A stretch of 64,000 nt of DNA from Candidatus Altimarinota bacterium (GTDB lineage: Bacteria > Patescibacteriota > Gracilibacteria > UBA4473). A model generated the notes under the pieces. It worked only from the letters and a program-made list of their open reading frames with translations. It made no database searches and was not told the DNA's origin. The position numbers and the translations under genes are program-made. Below, piece by piece: positions 15,548 to 24,011 of the stretch (position 1 is the stretch's first letter; each line of letters opens with the position of its first letter). The DNA lies in contig JAIPJB010000001.1 in the NCBI GenBank assembly GCA_021734395.1, positions 186,001 through 250,000 of the forward strand. Direction: 5' to 3'.

Positions 15548-18507
15548 TTCCCAAAATTCTGCCAAAAATCAATATCTGGATCATTGTCCGGATTTTCGAC
15601 CAGTGGAAATTCAAGGTTCAATAACTTCTCGTGGCAATCTTTTAGTTCTCGAATAACTTTTTCTCGGTCTCCAGCAGAGACCTGCATTGCTCGTGTCCCA
15701 AATTTCCCGCGGCTATCGGGAGTAAGAAATTCTAGTTCGCACTCTTGGGGGACCCATCCCAATCCTTTGCATGAACGAGCCAAAAGATCATAAAAAACCA
15801 TCTGCCTCCATTCCCTCTCGCCTTCGCGGATCGGTCGCGGCTTTCCTGATTTATAGTCAACGATTTTTGTCAGCGTTTTGGTTGTGTCCACAAAAAGAAC
15901 TTTGTCCATTTTCCCGGTGATACGAATCCCGTCTACATCTGGATGAAATTTTCCGAAATTGAATTCGAGCAAGTGATCGAGTGAGAAGTCGTCTTTTTTG
16001 TGGTCGAGATATTGACTGAGAATCTCCTGTCCGTGGAGCAGAAGTGTGTCGAATTCTGACTTTGGAATGTTCTGTCCTCGGAGTGCTCGTTCGAATTCCT
16101 GCAAAAGCATTTCTCTGGAGGGCAGTTTTTTTTCGAGAGAAAACTGACGCAAAAACTTCTCCAGCGCTTCGTGTAGTGCTACCCCGAGTGCCATCTGGGG
16201 GGTGGGTCGACGCGGAAAATGGTAGAGCCGCTGATACAAAAATCTCCGCGGACACTCCAAAAAATCCTGGAGACTGGTCGCCGACCAGACGAATTTTTGA
16301 ACCGTACTCTGGAGTATTTCTTTCTCGTTTTGGGTGAAAAGGGGTTTCTCAATCCCTGACAAAAAGACCGGAAGAATTTTTTCCAGCGATTGCTCCGCTT
16401 CATCCTGAGGGATATCCATCACACAGTTTTCTGGGATCTCGTGCCAAAATTGTGAGGGATTTTTTTCTTTCCCAGAAAAATCAGTCTTCGCATACGAAAG
16501 GAAAAGATGCTTTCGAGCCCTCGTCGTGGCGACAAAAAAGAGTCTTCGTTCGTCTTCATTTTCGTCATGCTGATCCTGAAAAAGATGTGGCAGAGGAATA
16601 TTATTTTGGCTCCACGGATTCCCCCATTTTCGATCTTCCAATCCAGGAATAAAAACCACATCAAATTCGCGCCCTTTTGCGCTATGGGCTGTCAGAATAT
16701 GAACCGAATGTCGATCAGAAGGCATTTCATCCGGACGAACTGGAATTTGCAAATCCTGGTGAAGTTGAATTCTATCTAAAATCTCAGGAAGAGTGTCGAC
16801 ATCTTGCTCGGAAATCCATTCGAGAAATTTCTGTATTTTCTGCCAATCCCGAGATGATGAATCGTTCTCCGAACGGGAAATATATTTTGCTAATCCCGAT
16901 TCGTACAGAAGTTTCTCAGCCAAAACAAGCGGGCGGCAATGCCAATAATTTTTTCGGGAGGACACAAAAAAATCAAGAAATTTCCGTAATTCTTTGTTCT
17001 CTTCTGATTTTTTCTCTAGTAACTCAATCGCAGAGATTTTTTCCTTTCTGAGTTCCTGCCAAAACCGAAGAAGGAGATGAGGCTCTACGGAGACAAAAGG
17101 CGAGTGCAGCAATTCAAATATTTTTTCATCTTCTTGGGGAGAAGAAAAAATCTGCATCATCGCAATCAGATGTCGTACATTCTCATCTTCAAAAATATTT
17201 TCAAAAATCTGTGCACTTACTGGAATTCCGAATCTCGGCAAAGCACGAGCAATATCTTGTACTTCTGAATTTTTGCGTACCAAAATTGCCATTTCCCCTG
17301 GGAGAATTTTTTCTCTCAAAAGAGAACGAATTTGTTCTACTAAAAAATTTATTTCCGTATAACGCGACCCAAAAATAGCACGCCTCACAACGCCGGGATA
17401 CTGCTTATTTTTTCCAGAAGCGCGAAGCGATTTTTCTGGATCCAGTCGATCCAAATTGTGGGCAATAACACCAAAAGAAGCATCCAAAATATTCTGGGCA
17501 GAACGATAATTTTCGGTGAGTGTTATCTCTTTTCGATGTGGAAATTTTTTCTGAAAATCATGGATATTTACCACTGATGCGCCCTGAAAACGAAAAATTG
17601 CCTGATCATCATCCCCAACAACAAAAAGATTTGGCTGATCATCAAAATCAGACAAAAGCCAGAGAATTTTATTCTGAGCCGAATTCGTGTCTTGATATTC
17701 GTCGGTCAGCACCCACTGAAATTGCTCCTGTAAATCTAATTTCAGATTCTTATTCTGCTCGAGTTCTTCCACAACCCACTGAATCTGATCGTCAAAATCA
17801 AAATATCCCCGTTCTGCCAATTTTTTTTCGTATGACTCCCAAAGATCTACAAATTCTGTCATTTTTTCTATTTTTTGATCTATTTTTTCTCGAGCAGATG
17901 GTTTGAAATCCCCCTTTTCGAACTCTCCAAATTTTCGTTTGTAAAAATTTTCTGGATCCTCTTCAAGCCGTTCTTTTTCTTCCGGAATAAGAGTACGAAA
18001 CTCTTCCATAGAAATGTTTTCACGTTTTAATTTTGAAAGTGCCATCAAAAAATCCTGACGCAGGAAAAAAGGATCCCAAATATTGGAAAAATATTCCCAT
18101 TTTCGTGTTGTTACGGCTTCCCGAAAAGTAATCGCCTTCTGAAGGTCGTCCGCCAACTCTCTCTTTTTTCGTTTTTTCTGAAATGTTTCGGGAAAAGTAT
18201 CCATAACCCATTCACAAAAGGCATGGAAAGTAAAAATACGCAGTCTATACGCTGTAGGGCCAATTTCTTTTTGTAAACGGTCACGCATTTCTACCGCTCC
18301 AGCATTCGTGAAAGTCAGACACAAAATATTTTCTGGTCGAGCATCAGTTTCTTGAAGAATATGAGCAATGCGAGAAGCGAGAAGATGTGTTTTTCCTGTT
18401 CCAGGACCAGCTAAAACCAATACCGGCCCATAAATCTGCTCGGCTGCTTTGCGCTGAGCCGGATTGAGTTCTGCTAAAAAATCAGTAGATTGAGGGTGAT
18501 GCGCCAT
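15544..18507 (-). CDS. UvrD/PcrA-type helicase fused to a PD-(D/E)XK nuclease domain
   Basis: 987 residues. The N-terminal two thirds is a superfamily 1A helicase: Q motif LNPAQRKAAE, Walker A LAGPGTGKTHLL, motif II LTDEYQDTN, motif III VGDDDQAIFRFQGA, motif VI ATTRARKHLFLSYA. The C-terminal part from about residue 760 is a RecB/AddB-like nuclease: SATSLQDFLECPRRFLYQRL, ALHEALEKFL, then GKMDKVL and IVDYKSGK with the acidic and lysine residues of the active site. This layout is like AddA/AdnA-type end-resection enzymes, so a role in double-strand break repair is likely. ATG 18507 lies 18 codons before the Q motif; upstream codons overlap the divergent lipoprotein gene. Confidence 0.88.
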   Translation of the reverse strand: MAHHPQSTDFLAELNPAQRKAAEQIYGPVLVLAGPGTGKTHLLASRIAHILQETDARPENILCLTFTNAGAVEMRDRLQKEIGPTAYRLRIFTFHAFCEWVMDTFPETFQKKRKKRELADDLQKAITFREAVTTRKWEYFSNIWDPFFLRQDFLMALSKLKRENISMEEFRTLIPEEKERLEEDPENFYKRKFGEFEKGDFKPSAREKIDQKIEKMTEFVDLWESYEKKLAERGYFDFDDQIQWVVEELEQNKNLKLDLQEQFQWVLTDEYQDTNSAQNKILWLLSDFDDQPNLFVVGDDDQAIFRFQGASVVNIHDFQKKFPHRKEITLTENYRSAQNILDASFGVIAHNLDRLDPEKSLRASGKNKQYPGVVRRAIFGSRYTEINFLVEQIRSLLREKILPGEMAILVRKNSEVQDIARALPRFGIPVSAQIFENIFEDENVRHLIAMMQIFSSPQEDEKIFELLHSPFVSVEPHLLLRFWQELRKEKISAIELLEKKSEENKELRKFLDFFVSSRKNYWHCRPLVLAEKLLYESGLAKYISRSENDSSSRDWQKIQKFLEWISEQDVDTLPEILDRIQLHQDLQIPVRPDEMPSDRHSVHILTAHSAKGREFDVVFIPGLEDRKWGNPWSQNNIPLPHLFQDQHDENEDERRLFFVATTRARKHLFLSYAKTDFSGKEKNPSQFWHEIPENCVMDIPQDEAEQSLEKILPVFLSGIEKPLFTQNEKEILQSTVQKFVWSATSLQDFLECPRRFLYQRLYHFPRRPTPQMALGVALHEALEKFLRQFSLEKKLPSREMLLQEFERALRGQNIPKSEFDTLLLHGQEILSQYLDHKKDDFSLDHLLEFNFGKFHPDVDGIRITGKMDKVLFVDTTKTLTKIVDYKSGKPRPIREGEREWRQMVFYDLLARSCKGLGWVPQECELEFLTPDSRGKFGTRAMQVSAGDREKVIRELKDCHEKLLNLEFPLVENPDNDPDIDFWQNFGK

Positions 18508-18951
18508 CGGAAATTTAAAATTTTTTGTGTGGGACTTCTTTGTACACTTTTTTTCGTGGGTTGTGAATATGCTCCTCAGGGCTCTTCGGATCCGCTCCCT
18601 CAAACAACCGTGAAAATCGGAGAACAGTCTTGGGAGGTAGAAATTGCTCGCGAACCTTGGGAGCGACAGCGAGGACTTATGCACAGAGATTCTTTGGGTT
18701 CAGGAAAGGGTATGTTTTTTGTTTTTCAGAATGAAGATTTTCATGAATTTTGGATGCAAAATACCTTTCTCCCTCTTGATGTCATCTGGATTTCATCCGA
18801 CAAAAAAGTGGTAGATGTGCAAACTCTCCAGCCATGCAAAGAATCTCCTTGCCCCAATTTTAAACCCAACCAAAAAGCCCTGTTTGTCTTGGAAGTGAAT
18901 GCCGGGGAATTTGAGGGGAAAGAAGGGGATATTGCGACATGGAAATACTAA
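18499..18951 (+). CDS. DUF192 lipoprotein
   Basis: 150 residues with a lipoprotein signal (IFCVGLLCTLFFVGC, lipobox FVGC) and a DUF192 domain: VEIAREPWERQRGLMHRDSL, GMFFVFQNEDFHEFWMQNTFLPLDVIWI, and LEVNAGEF. The function of DUF192 proteins is unknown. ATG 18499 is preferred over an in-frame TTG at 18490. The 5' end overlaps that of the divergent helicase gene by 9 bases, so the two genes share a promoter zone inside each other's coding start. The 3' end overlaps the next gene by four bases tail to tail. Confidence 0.82.
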   Translation: MRHRKFKIFCVGLLCTLFFVGCEYAPQGSSDPLPQTTVKIGEQSWEVEIAREPWERQRGLMHRDSLGSGKGMFFVFQNEDFHEFWMQNTFLPLDVIWISSDKKVVDVQTLQPCKESPCPNFKPNQKALFVLEVNAGEFEGKEGDIATWKY

Positions 18952-19397
18952 TCACTTTTTTCCGATTGTTGAACAATCTCAAGAGCCGAATTTTTAAAAA
19001 CAGCCACAAAATCTTTGCATCCCACAAATTCTAATTCTTCCTTTGGTTCTAATTCAAAGTCTGAAGGGAAAGGTATTCTATTTTGGCTGTCTAATAACAC
19101 AAGAGAGGCTCTCATGTACAAATGAGATACTTTATTTTTTGAAGATTCTTCTCCCGAATAGAGAATTTTTTCAATCTGTTCTAGTGTTTCAGAAACAAGA
19201 GCGATAAGATGTTCTGCCGTTTCCCCAAAAAACTCCTGTATCTCAGGAATCTGCGGCTCTGCTTTCCAAAGAATAAATTTCTTTTCTTCTTTTCCTGCTT
19301 CCTCATTAAAAAATTGTTTCCGAAAAGCAGCAGGAAGAGGGGCTCTGTTTTTTCTATCAACGCGAGAAGAATGATTTCCAATGATTTCTTTTGTCAT
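18948..19397 (-). CDS. MraZ-like protein with two AbrB-type domains
   Basis: 149 residues with a duplicated swapped-hairpin AbrB-type motif: NHSSRVDRKNRAPLPAAFRKQF near the start and ASLVLLDSQNRIPFPSDFELEP in the second half, followed by LEFVGCKDFVAVF. This order fits MraZ, a transcription regulator that normally heads the division and cell wall cluster. No such cluster is near here and the conserved DxxGR residues are changed to DRKNR and DSQNR, so this may be a diverged paralogue. ATG 19397 is used. Confidence 0.6.
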   Translation of the reverse strand: MTKEIIGNHSSRVDRKNRAPLPAAFRKQFFNEEAGKEEKKFILWKAEPQIPEIQEFFGETAEHLIALVSETLEQIEKILYSGEESSKNKVSHLYMRASLVLLDSQNRIPFPSDFELEPKEELEFVGCKDFVAVFKNSALEIVQQSEKSD

Positions 19398-19451
19398 TTC
19401 CCTTTTAATACACATTTTTTATATTTAGTCAATAGTCCTTGTGTCTCTGAA

Positions 19452-19479
19452 TTGAATTTTCTCACCAGCAAAGTACACT
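19452..19479 (+). promoter_or_regulatory. Promoter of valS
   Basis: TTGAAT (19452-19457), 16-base spacer, TACACT (19474-19479). ATG follows after nine bases, so the mRNA should be leaderless. Confidence 0.6.
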
Positions 19480-19488
19480 CTTGCTCGA

Positions 19489-22400
19489 ATGGATAAAGCC
19501 TACGATCATAATTCTTCCGAAGACACAATCTACGAATCCTGGGAAAGATCAGGAGAGATGACGGCAAATGCACAATCAAAAAAGCCTCCTTTTGTGATTC
19601 CTTTGCCCCCTCCCAATGTTACCGGACAGCTACATCTCGGGCATGCTGCTATGCTCGCTATTGAGGACATCATGATCCGATACAAACGCATGACCGGCCA
19701 CGAAGTCCTGTGGATTCCGGGAACAGATCATGCGGCTATCGCGACGGAGAATGTAGTTCTCAAGCACCTCGGGATGCAGAATCGGGAAGAAATGAGCCGG
19801 GAAGAATTTTTGGAAGAATGTAAAAAATTTGCCCAAGAAAAACACGATCGCATTGTTCATCAGGTGAAGAAAATGGGCGCGTGGCTGGATTGGGGTCGAG
19901 AAGCCTATACTTTCGATGAAGCTCGACACGAAGCGGTCAATGCTATGTTTAAAAAACTCTACGAGGACGAACTTATTGTTCGTGGTCATCGCATGATCAA
20001 TTGGTCGGTTGGGGCGCAATCGGTACTTTCTGATGATGAAGTTGAGTATCGAGAAGTCGAGGGGTCTCTGTATCATTACAAATACTTTCTAGCAGATAAT
20101 TCTGGGGAATATCTAGAGGTAGCAACGACTCGCCCCGAAACTATTTTTGGCGATACTGCCGTAGCACTTCACCCCAAAGATAAACGCGCTAAAAAACTCA
20201 TAGGGAAAAAGGTCCTCGTCCCTTTTACCGAACGAAAAGTTCCCATTATTACTGACGAACACGTCGATCCAAAATTTGGAACTGCCACACTCAAAGTCAC
20301 CCCCGCTCATGATCCCAATGACTTTGAAATTGGCGAACGCCATAGTCTTCCAAAAATCCAAGTCATTGATTTTGACGGAACGATGCGCGCCTGTGAGCAA
20401 GTTCCCCAGAAATTTCATGGTGTAACCCGAGAGCACTGTCGAGCCGAACTTGTAAAGTCCAGTAAATACTTTGTGAAGAAAAAATCTCATACCCACAATA
20501 TCGGATTTTGCTATCGATCAGAAACAGTCGTCGAACCCATGCTCTCTCCACAATGGTTTGTCAGTGTAGAGAAAGAATTTCTTGATCCAAAAACAAACAA
20601 AAAGACAACACTCAAAAAACTAACCCAAGAAGCCGTACGAGAAAAACATGTAAAAATCATCCCTCAGCGATTTGAAAAAACATATTTCCAATGGATTGAT
20701 AATCTTCGCGATTGGTGTATCAGCCGACAGATCTGGTGGGGACACCGAATTCCGGTATGGTATGATAAAGCGGGAAATATCCATCTACCCCGAGAACAAA
20801 AATTTATTTTTGCTCGACACGGACAAACTGAAAACGGAGCGAAAGAAATCTGCCAATTCCCTGATGATTCCCTAAACGAAGAAGGAAGAAAACAAGCGCA
20901 GGAGCTCGCTGATTTTCTCAAAAAAAAGAAAAATGTAACCAAAATCATTTCCAGTCCGCTCCCCAGAGCAAAAGAAATGGCAGAAATAGTCGCCAAAAAA
21001 CTCAATCTTTCGGTCGAAATCCTGGAGGAATTACAGGAATTTGATGCGGGAGATCTGTGCGGGAAACCACGCATTCCAGAGACTCCAACAACCGAAAGAG
21101 CACTTCAAGAAAATACTGGAGAATCCTTTCAGTCATTGCTAAAACGTGCAGAAACATGCTGGCAGGAACTTCAAAAAAGAGAGAGTGATGGGGCTATTTT
21201 GGTTGTGGGGCATCGAACTATTTTTGCCGCCATGGAGGCCTCAAAAAAAGACAAAACAAAAGAACGTTTTTTGGCTGAACGCCGAAAAATTCACGATATG
21301 AATTTTGGCATTTGGAAAGAGATATCGCTTTTGCAGACGCCAAAAGACAAAAATTTGCGTCAGGACAAAGACACGCTCGATACCTGGTTCTCATCCGCAC
21401 TCTGGCCATTTTCAACACTTGGGTGGCCAGAAAAAACCGCTGATGGAGAAAAGTTTTATCCCAATGACGTCTTGGAAACCGGCTGGGATATTCTCTTTTT
21501 CTGGGTTGCCCGAATGGTCATGTTTGGTCGATATGCAACTGGGGAATATCCTTTTCATACCGTATATTTACACGGGCTGGTCTGCGACGAAAAAGGACAA
21601 AAAATGTCCAAATCCAAAGGAAATGGCATCGATCCGATCGAGGTAATCGATGAATACGGCGCTGATGCAGTACGGCTGAGCTTGGTTGTGGGGACAAGCC
21701 CCGGAAATCCTATCCCCTTGGGAAAAGGAAAAATTTCTGGTTATCGAAATTTTGTGAACAAGCTCTGGAATGCCGGACGATTTGTAAAAATGCAGATGGA
21801 AGCAAGTGGAACCATTGAAATTAATGGAAAGCCCCAAATTATGAACCTTGATAATTACAATCATTACAATGCTAGCCCTGCTGATCAGTGGATTATTGCT
21901 AAATTTGGAAAGGTTGTAGAAGCAGTAAATAAAAAACTGCAGTCTTATGATATCTCTTCTGCTGGAGATTTAATTTACCATTTTATATGGGATGATTTTT
22001 GTAATTGGTATATCGAAGCAACCAAAAAATTTGAAAGTAATACTGACACTTTAATCAGTATTTTTAGAGACATCTTAAAACTATCACACCCACTCTGCCC
22101 ATTTGTAACAGAGACATTATGGAAAGAGCTTTCTCGTCATAATGAATTACTCATCGAACAAATATTTCCAAAAAGAGAAGATTATCAACTAGAAGCTGAG
22201 TATGAAGAAAATGCATTAGCTTCCTTTGAGGTAGTACAAAAAATAGTTACAAAAATTCGAACAATCAAAAGCACAGCAAAAAAACAAACCTCTATTCCTA
22301 TTCATATTAATTGGGGAGAAGGAAATTTAATTAAAAAACATCATGAAAAACAATATGAAGAACTTATTAAAAAATTTGGAGAAGTTAAATTAGATCTCAA

Positions 22401-22644
22401 TCTTGCAAGAGCCAACACTGATACAACAATGATAACTTTTGATGATGGCATAACTGTAACTATTGGTTTAAGTGTTATAAAAATACATGAGAAAGAAAAA
22501 TCCGAACTCAAAAATCAAATCCAAACACTTCGCGCCCGACTGCAAAATAAAGGTTACACCGAAAAAGCCCCCAAAAAACTCGTCGATCAAACAAAAAAAG
22601 AGCTCTTGGAAGCAGAGGAGAAGTTAAAAAAATTGAAAAGTTAA
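19489..22644 (+). CDS. valS: Valyl-tRNA synthetase with an inserted histidine phosphatase domain
   Basis: Charges tRNA-Val. HLGH at residues 49-52 (in PPPNVTGQLHLGH), the editing domain with TTRPETIFGDTAVA, DWCISRQIWWGHRIPVWY, and KMSKS at 705-709 are all there, with a C-terminal coiled coil. Between VWY and QDKDTLDTWFSSALWPF, at about residues 436-622, sits an entire histidine phosphatase (phosphoglycerate-mutase-like) domain: RHG at 443-445, SSPLPRAKE with R493, a glutamate near 517, and GHR with H575. All catalytic residues of that fold are kept. The insertion sits where synthetases of this class often carry small zinc or peptide insertions. From about 21830 to 22500 the gene is clearly more AT-rich than before or after, suggesting a recombined segment. 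Confidence 0.95.
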   Translation: MDKAYDHNSSEDTIYESWERSGEMTANAQSKKPPFVIPLPPPNVTGQLHLGHAAMLAIEDIMIRYKRMTGHEVLWIPGTDHAAIATENVVLKHLGMQNREEMSREEFLEECKKFAQEKHDRIVHQVKKMGAWLDWGREAYTFDEARHEAVNAMFKKLYEDELIVRGHRMINWSVGAQSVLSDDEVEYREVEGSLYHYKYFLADNSGEYLEVATTRPETIFGDTAVALHPKDKRAKKLIGKKVLVPFTERKVPIITDEHVDPKFGTATLKVTPAHDPNDFEIGERHSLPKIQVIDFDGTMRACEQVPQKFHGVTREHCRAELVKSSKYFVKKKSHTHNIGFCYRSETVVEPMLSPQWFVSVEKEFLDPKTNKKTTLKKLTQEAVREKHVKIIPQRFEKTYFQWIDNLRDWCISRQIWWGHRIPVWYDKAGNIHLPREQKFIFARHGQTENGAKEICQFPDDSLNEEGRKQAQELADFLKKKKNVTKIISSPLPRAKEMAEIVAKKLNLSVEILEELQEFDAGDLCGKPRIPETPTTERALQENTGESFQSLLKRAETCWQELQKRESDGAILVVGHRTIFAAMEASKKDKTKERFLAERRKIHDMNFGIWKEISLLQTPKDKNLRQDKDTLDTWFSSALWPFSTLGWPEKTADGEKFYPNDVLETGWDILFFWVARMVMFGRYATGEYPFHTVYLHGLVCDEKGQKMSKSKGNGIDPIEVIDEYGADAVRLSLVVGTSPGNPIPLGKGKISGYRNFVNKLWNAGRFVKMQMEASGTIEINGKPQIMNLDNYNHYNASPADQWIIAKFGKVVEAVNKKLQSYDISSAGDLIYHFIWDDFCNWYIEATKKFESNTDTLISIFRDILKLSHPLCPFVTETLWKELSRHNELLIEQIFPKREDYQLEAEYEENALASFEVVQKIVTKIRTIKSTAKKQTSIPIHINWGEGNLIKKHHEKQYEELIKKFGEVKLDLNLARANTDTTMITFDDGITVTIGLSVIKIHEKEKSELKNQIQTLRARLQNKGYTEKAPKKLVDQTKKELLEAEEKLKKLKS

Positions 22645-24011
22645 TTTTTCTTCCCAAATAATTCCTTCATCAACTCTTGGATTGATTTCACGGATTGAAT
22701 CTGGAGGGTTTTTGATTGGAATTTCTCTGTTTTTATTCGGGGTACAATGGCACGCTTGAAACCGAGCTTTTCCGCTTCACTCAAGCGCGACTCTAAATGC
22801 GGCACTGATCGAATTTCTCCGCTCAATCCTACTTCCCCGAGAATAATCGTGTCAGCCGGAATCTCTGTATCGGTGAGCGAGCTCAAGAAAGCTGCCACGA
22901 CTGCCAAATCTGCCGATGTTTCGCGAATACGAAAACCATTCACTACATTTATATATGCATCAAACATCTCTGACTTGAAGGGCGTAAATTTGGAAATCAC
23001 AGCCAAAAGTAAATGCATTTTGGATAAATCGATTCCGTGTGAAGTTCGCCGAGGCTGACCGAAATTTGTTTTTACGGTGAGTGTTTGTATCTCAAGTAAA
23101 AAATTTCTCGCTCCTTCGCGTACCACGGTAATCGCCGATCCAGTGGCTTTGTCCGCTCGTTCGGAAAGAAAAAACTCTGAAGGGTTTTGAAGTTCTTTGA
23201 GACCTTTTGAAGTCATCTCAAAAACACCGACTTCAAAGGTCGAACCAAAACGATTTTTGGAGGTGCGCAAAATACGCAGTTCGGAATTTCGTTCACCTTC
23301 CAGATATAATACCGTATCCACAATGTGCTCGAGAATTTTGGGGCCGGCGAGCTCTTCCGACTTGGTCACATGTCCGATGAGAAGTATTGCTGTGCCAGTG
23401 GATTTTGCCAAACGTAATAAAACCTCTGCGTTTTCCCGCAATTGAGAAATTTGTCCAAGCTGAGACCCTTCTAGCCCCACCATTTGAATCGAATCGATAA
23501 CAGCTACATCGGGTTTTTGGGATTCGATAGTCTGAATGATATCCTCCAATGAATTCGTACTAAAAATCTTTTTCTCTGCTAATTCGATTGGCTGTTTTTG
23601 AATTCGTTCTGCCCTCTGAAAAACTTGCTCCGAGCTCTCTTCTCCCGAAAAATAAAATGCCTTTTTGAGCTTGAGAAATATCTGGAGTGCCAGTGTGGAC
23701 TTCCCAACACCAGGACTCCCCCCAAAAAGAACCAAACTCCCCGGAAAAAATCCCGATCCGATAACACGATCGACTTCTTCAATCCCCGAAGGAATCCTCT
23801 CATTTGAATGAAGAATTGATTCTTTTTTCTTGTCTCGAATAGTCAAATCACTTCCTGTTACCGCATTACTCCGAGTAGAAAAAGATTTTGTTTTGGATTC
23901 ACGAAATTCTTTGATGGTATTCCATTCTCCACACGAAGGACATTTTCCCATCCACTTAGGAAGCGTCTCACCGCATTCTGTACACAAAAATTGGGGAATT
24001 GTTTTTGGCAT
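22641..24011 (-). CDS. radA: DNA repair protein RadA
   Basis: RecA-related ATPase that drives branch migration during recombination. The N-terminal four-cysteine zinc finger (CTECGETLPKWMGKCPSCGEW), Walker A GGSPGVGKSTL, the RadA-specific KNRFG motif, and a Lon-protease-like C-terminal domain (GEVGLSGEIRSV, KRAIVP) are present in order; 456 residues is normal. Its ATG directly follows the stop of the Kazal/SLH gene with no gap. The 3' end overlaps valS by four bases tail to tail. Confidence 0.96.
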   Translation of the reverse strand: MPKTIPQFLCTECGETLPKWMGKCPSCGEWNTIKEFRESKTKSFSTRSNAVTGSDLTIRDKKKESILHSNERIPSGIEEVDRVIGSGFFPGSLVLFGGSPGVGKSTLALQIFLKLKKAFYFSGEESSEQVFQRAERIQKQPIELAEKKIFSTNSLEDIIQTIESQKPDVAVIDSIQMVGLEGSQLGQISQLRENAEVLLRLAKSTGTAILLIGHVTKSEELAGPKILEHIVDTVLYLEGERNSELRILRTSKNRFGSTFEVGVFEMTSKGLKELQNPSEFFLSERADKATGSAITVVREGARNFLLEIQTLTVKTNFGQPRRTSHGIDLSKMHLLLAVISKFTPFKSEMFDAYINVVNGFRIRETSADLAVVAAFLSSLTDTEIPADTIILGEVGLSGEIRSVPHLESRLSEAEKLGFKRAIVPRIKTEKFQSKTLQIQSVKSIQELMKELFGKKN

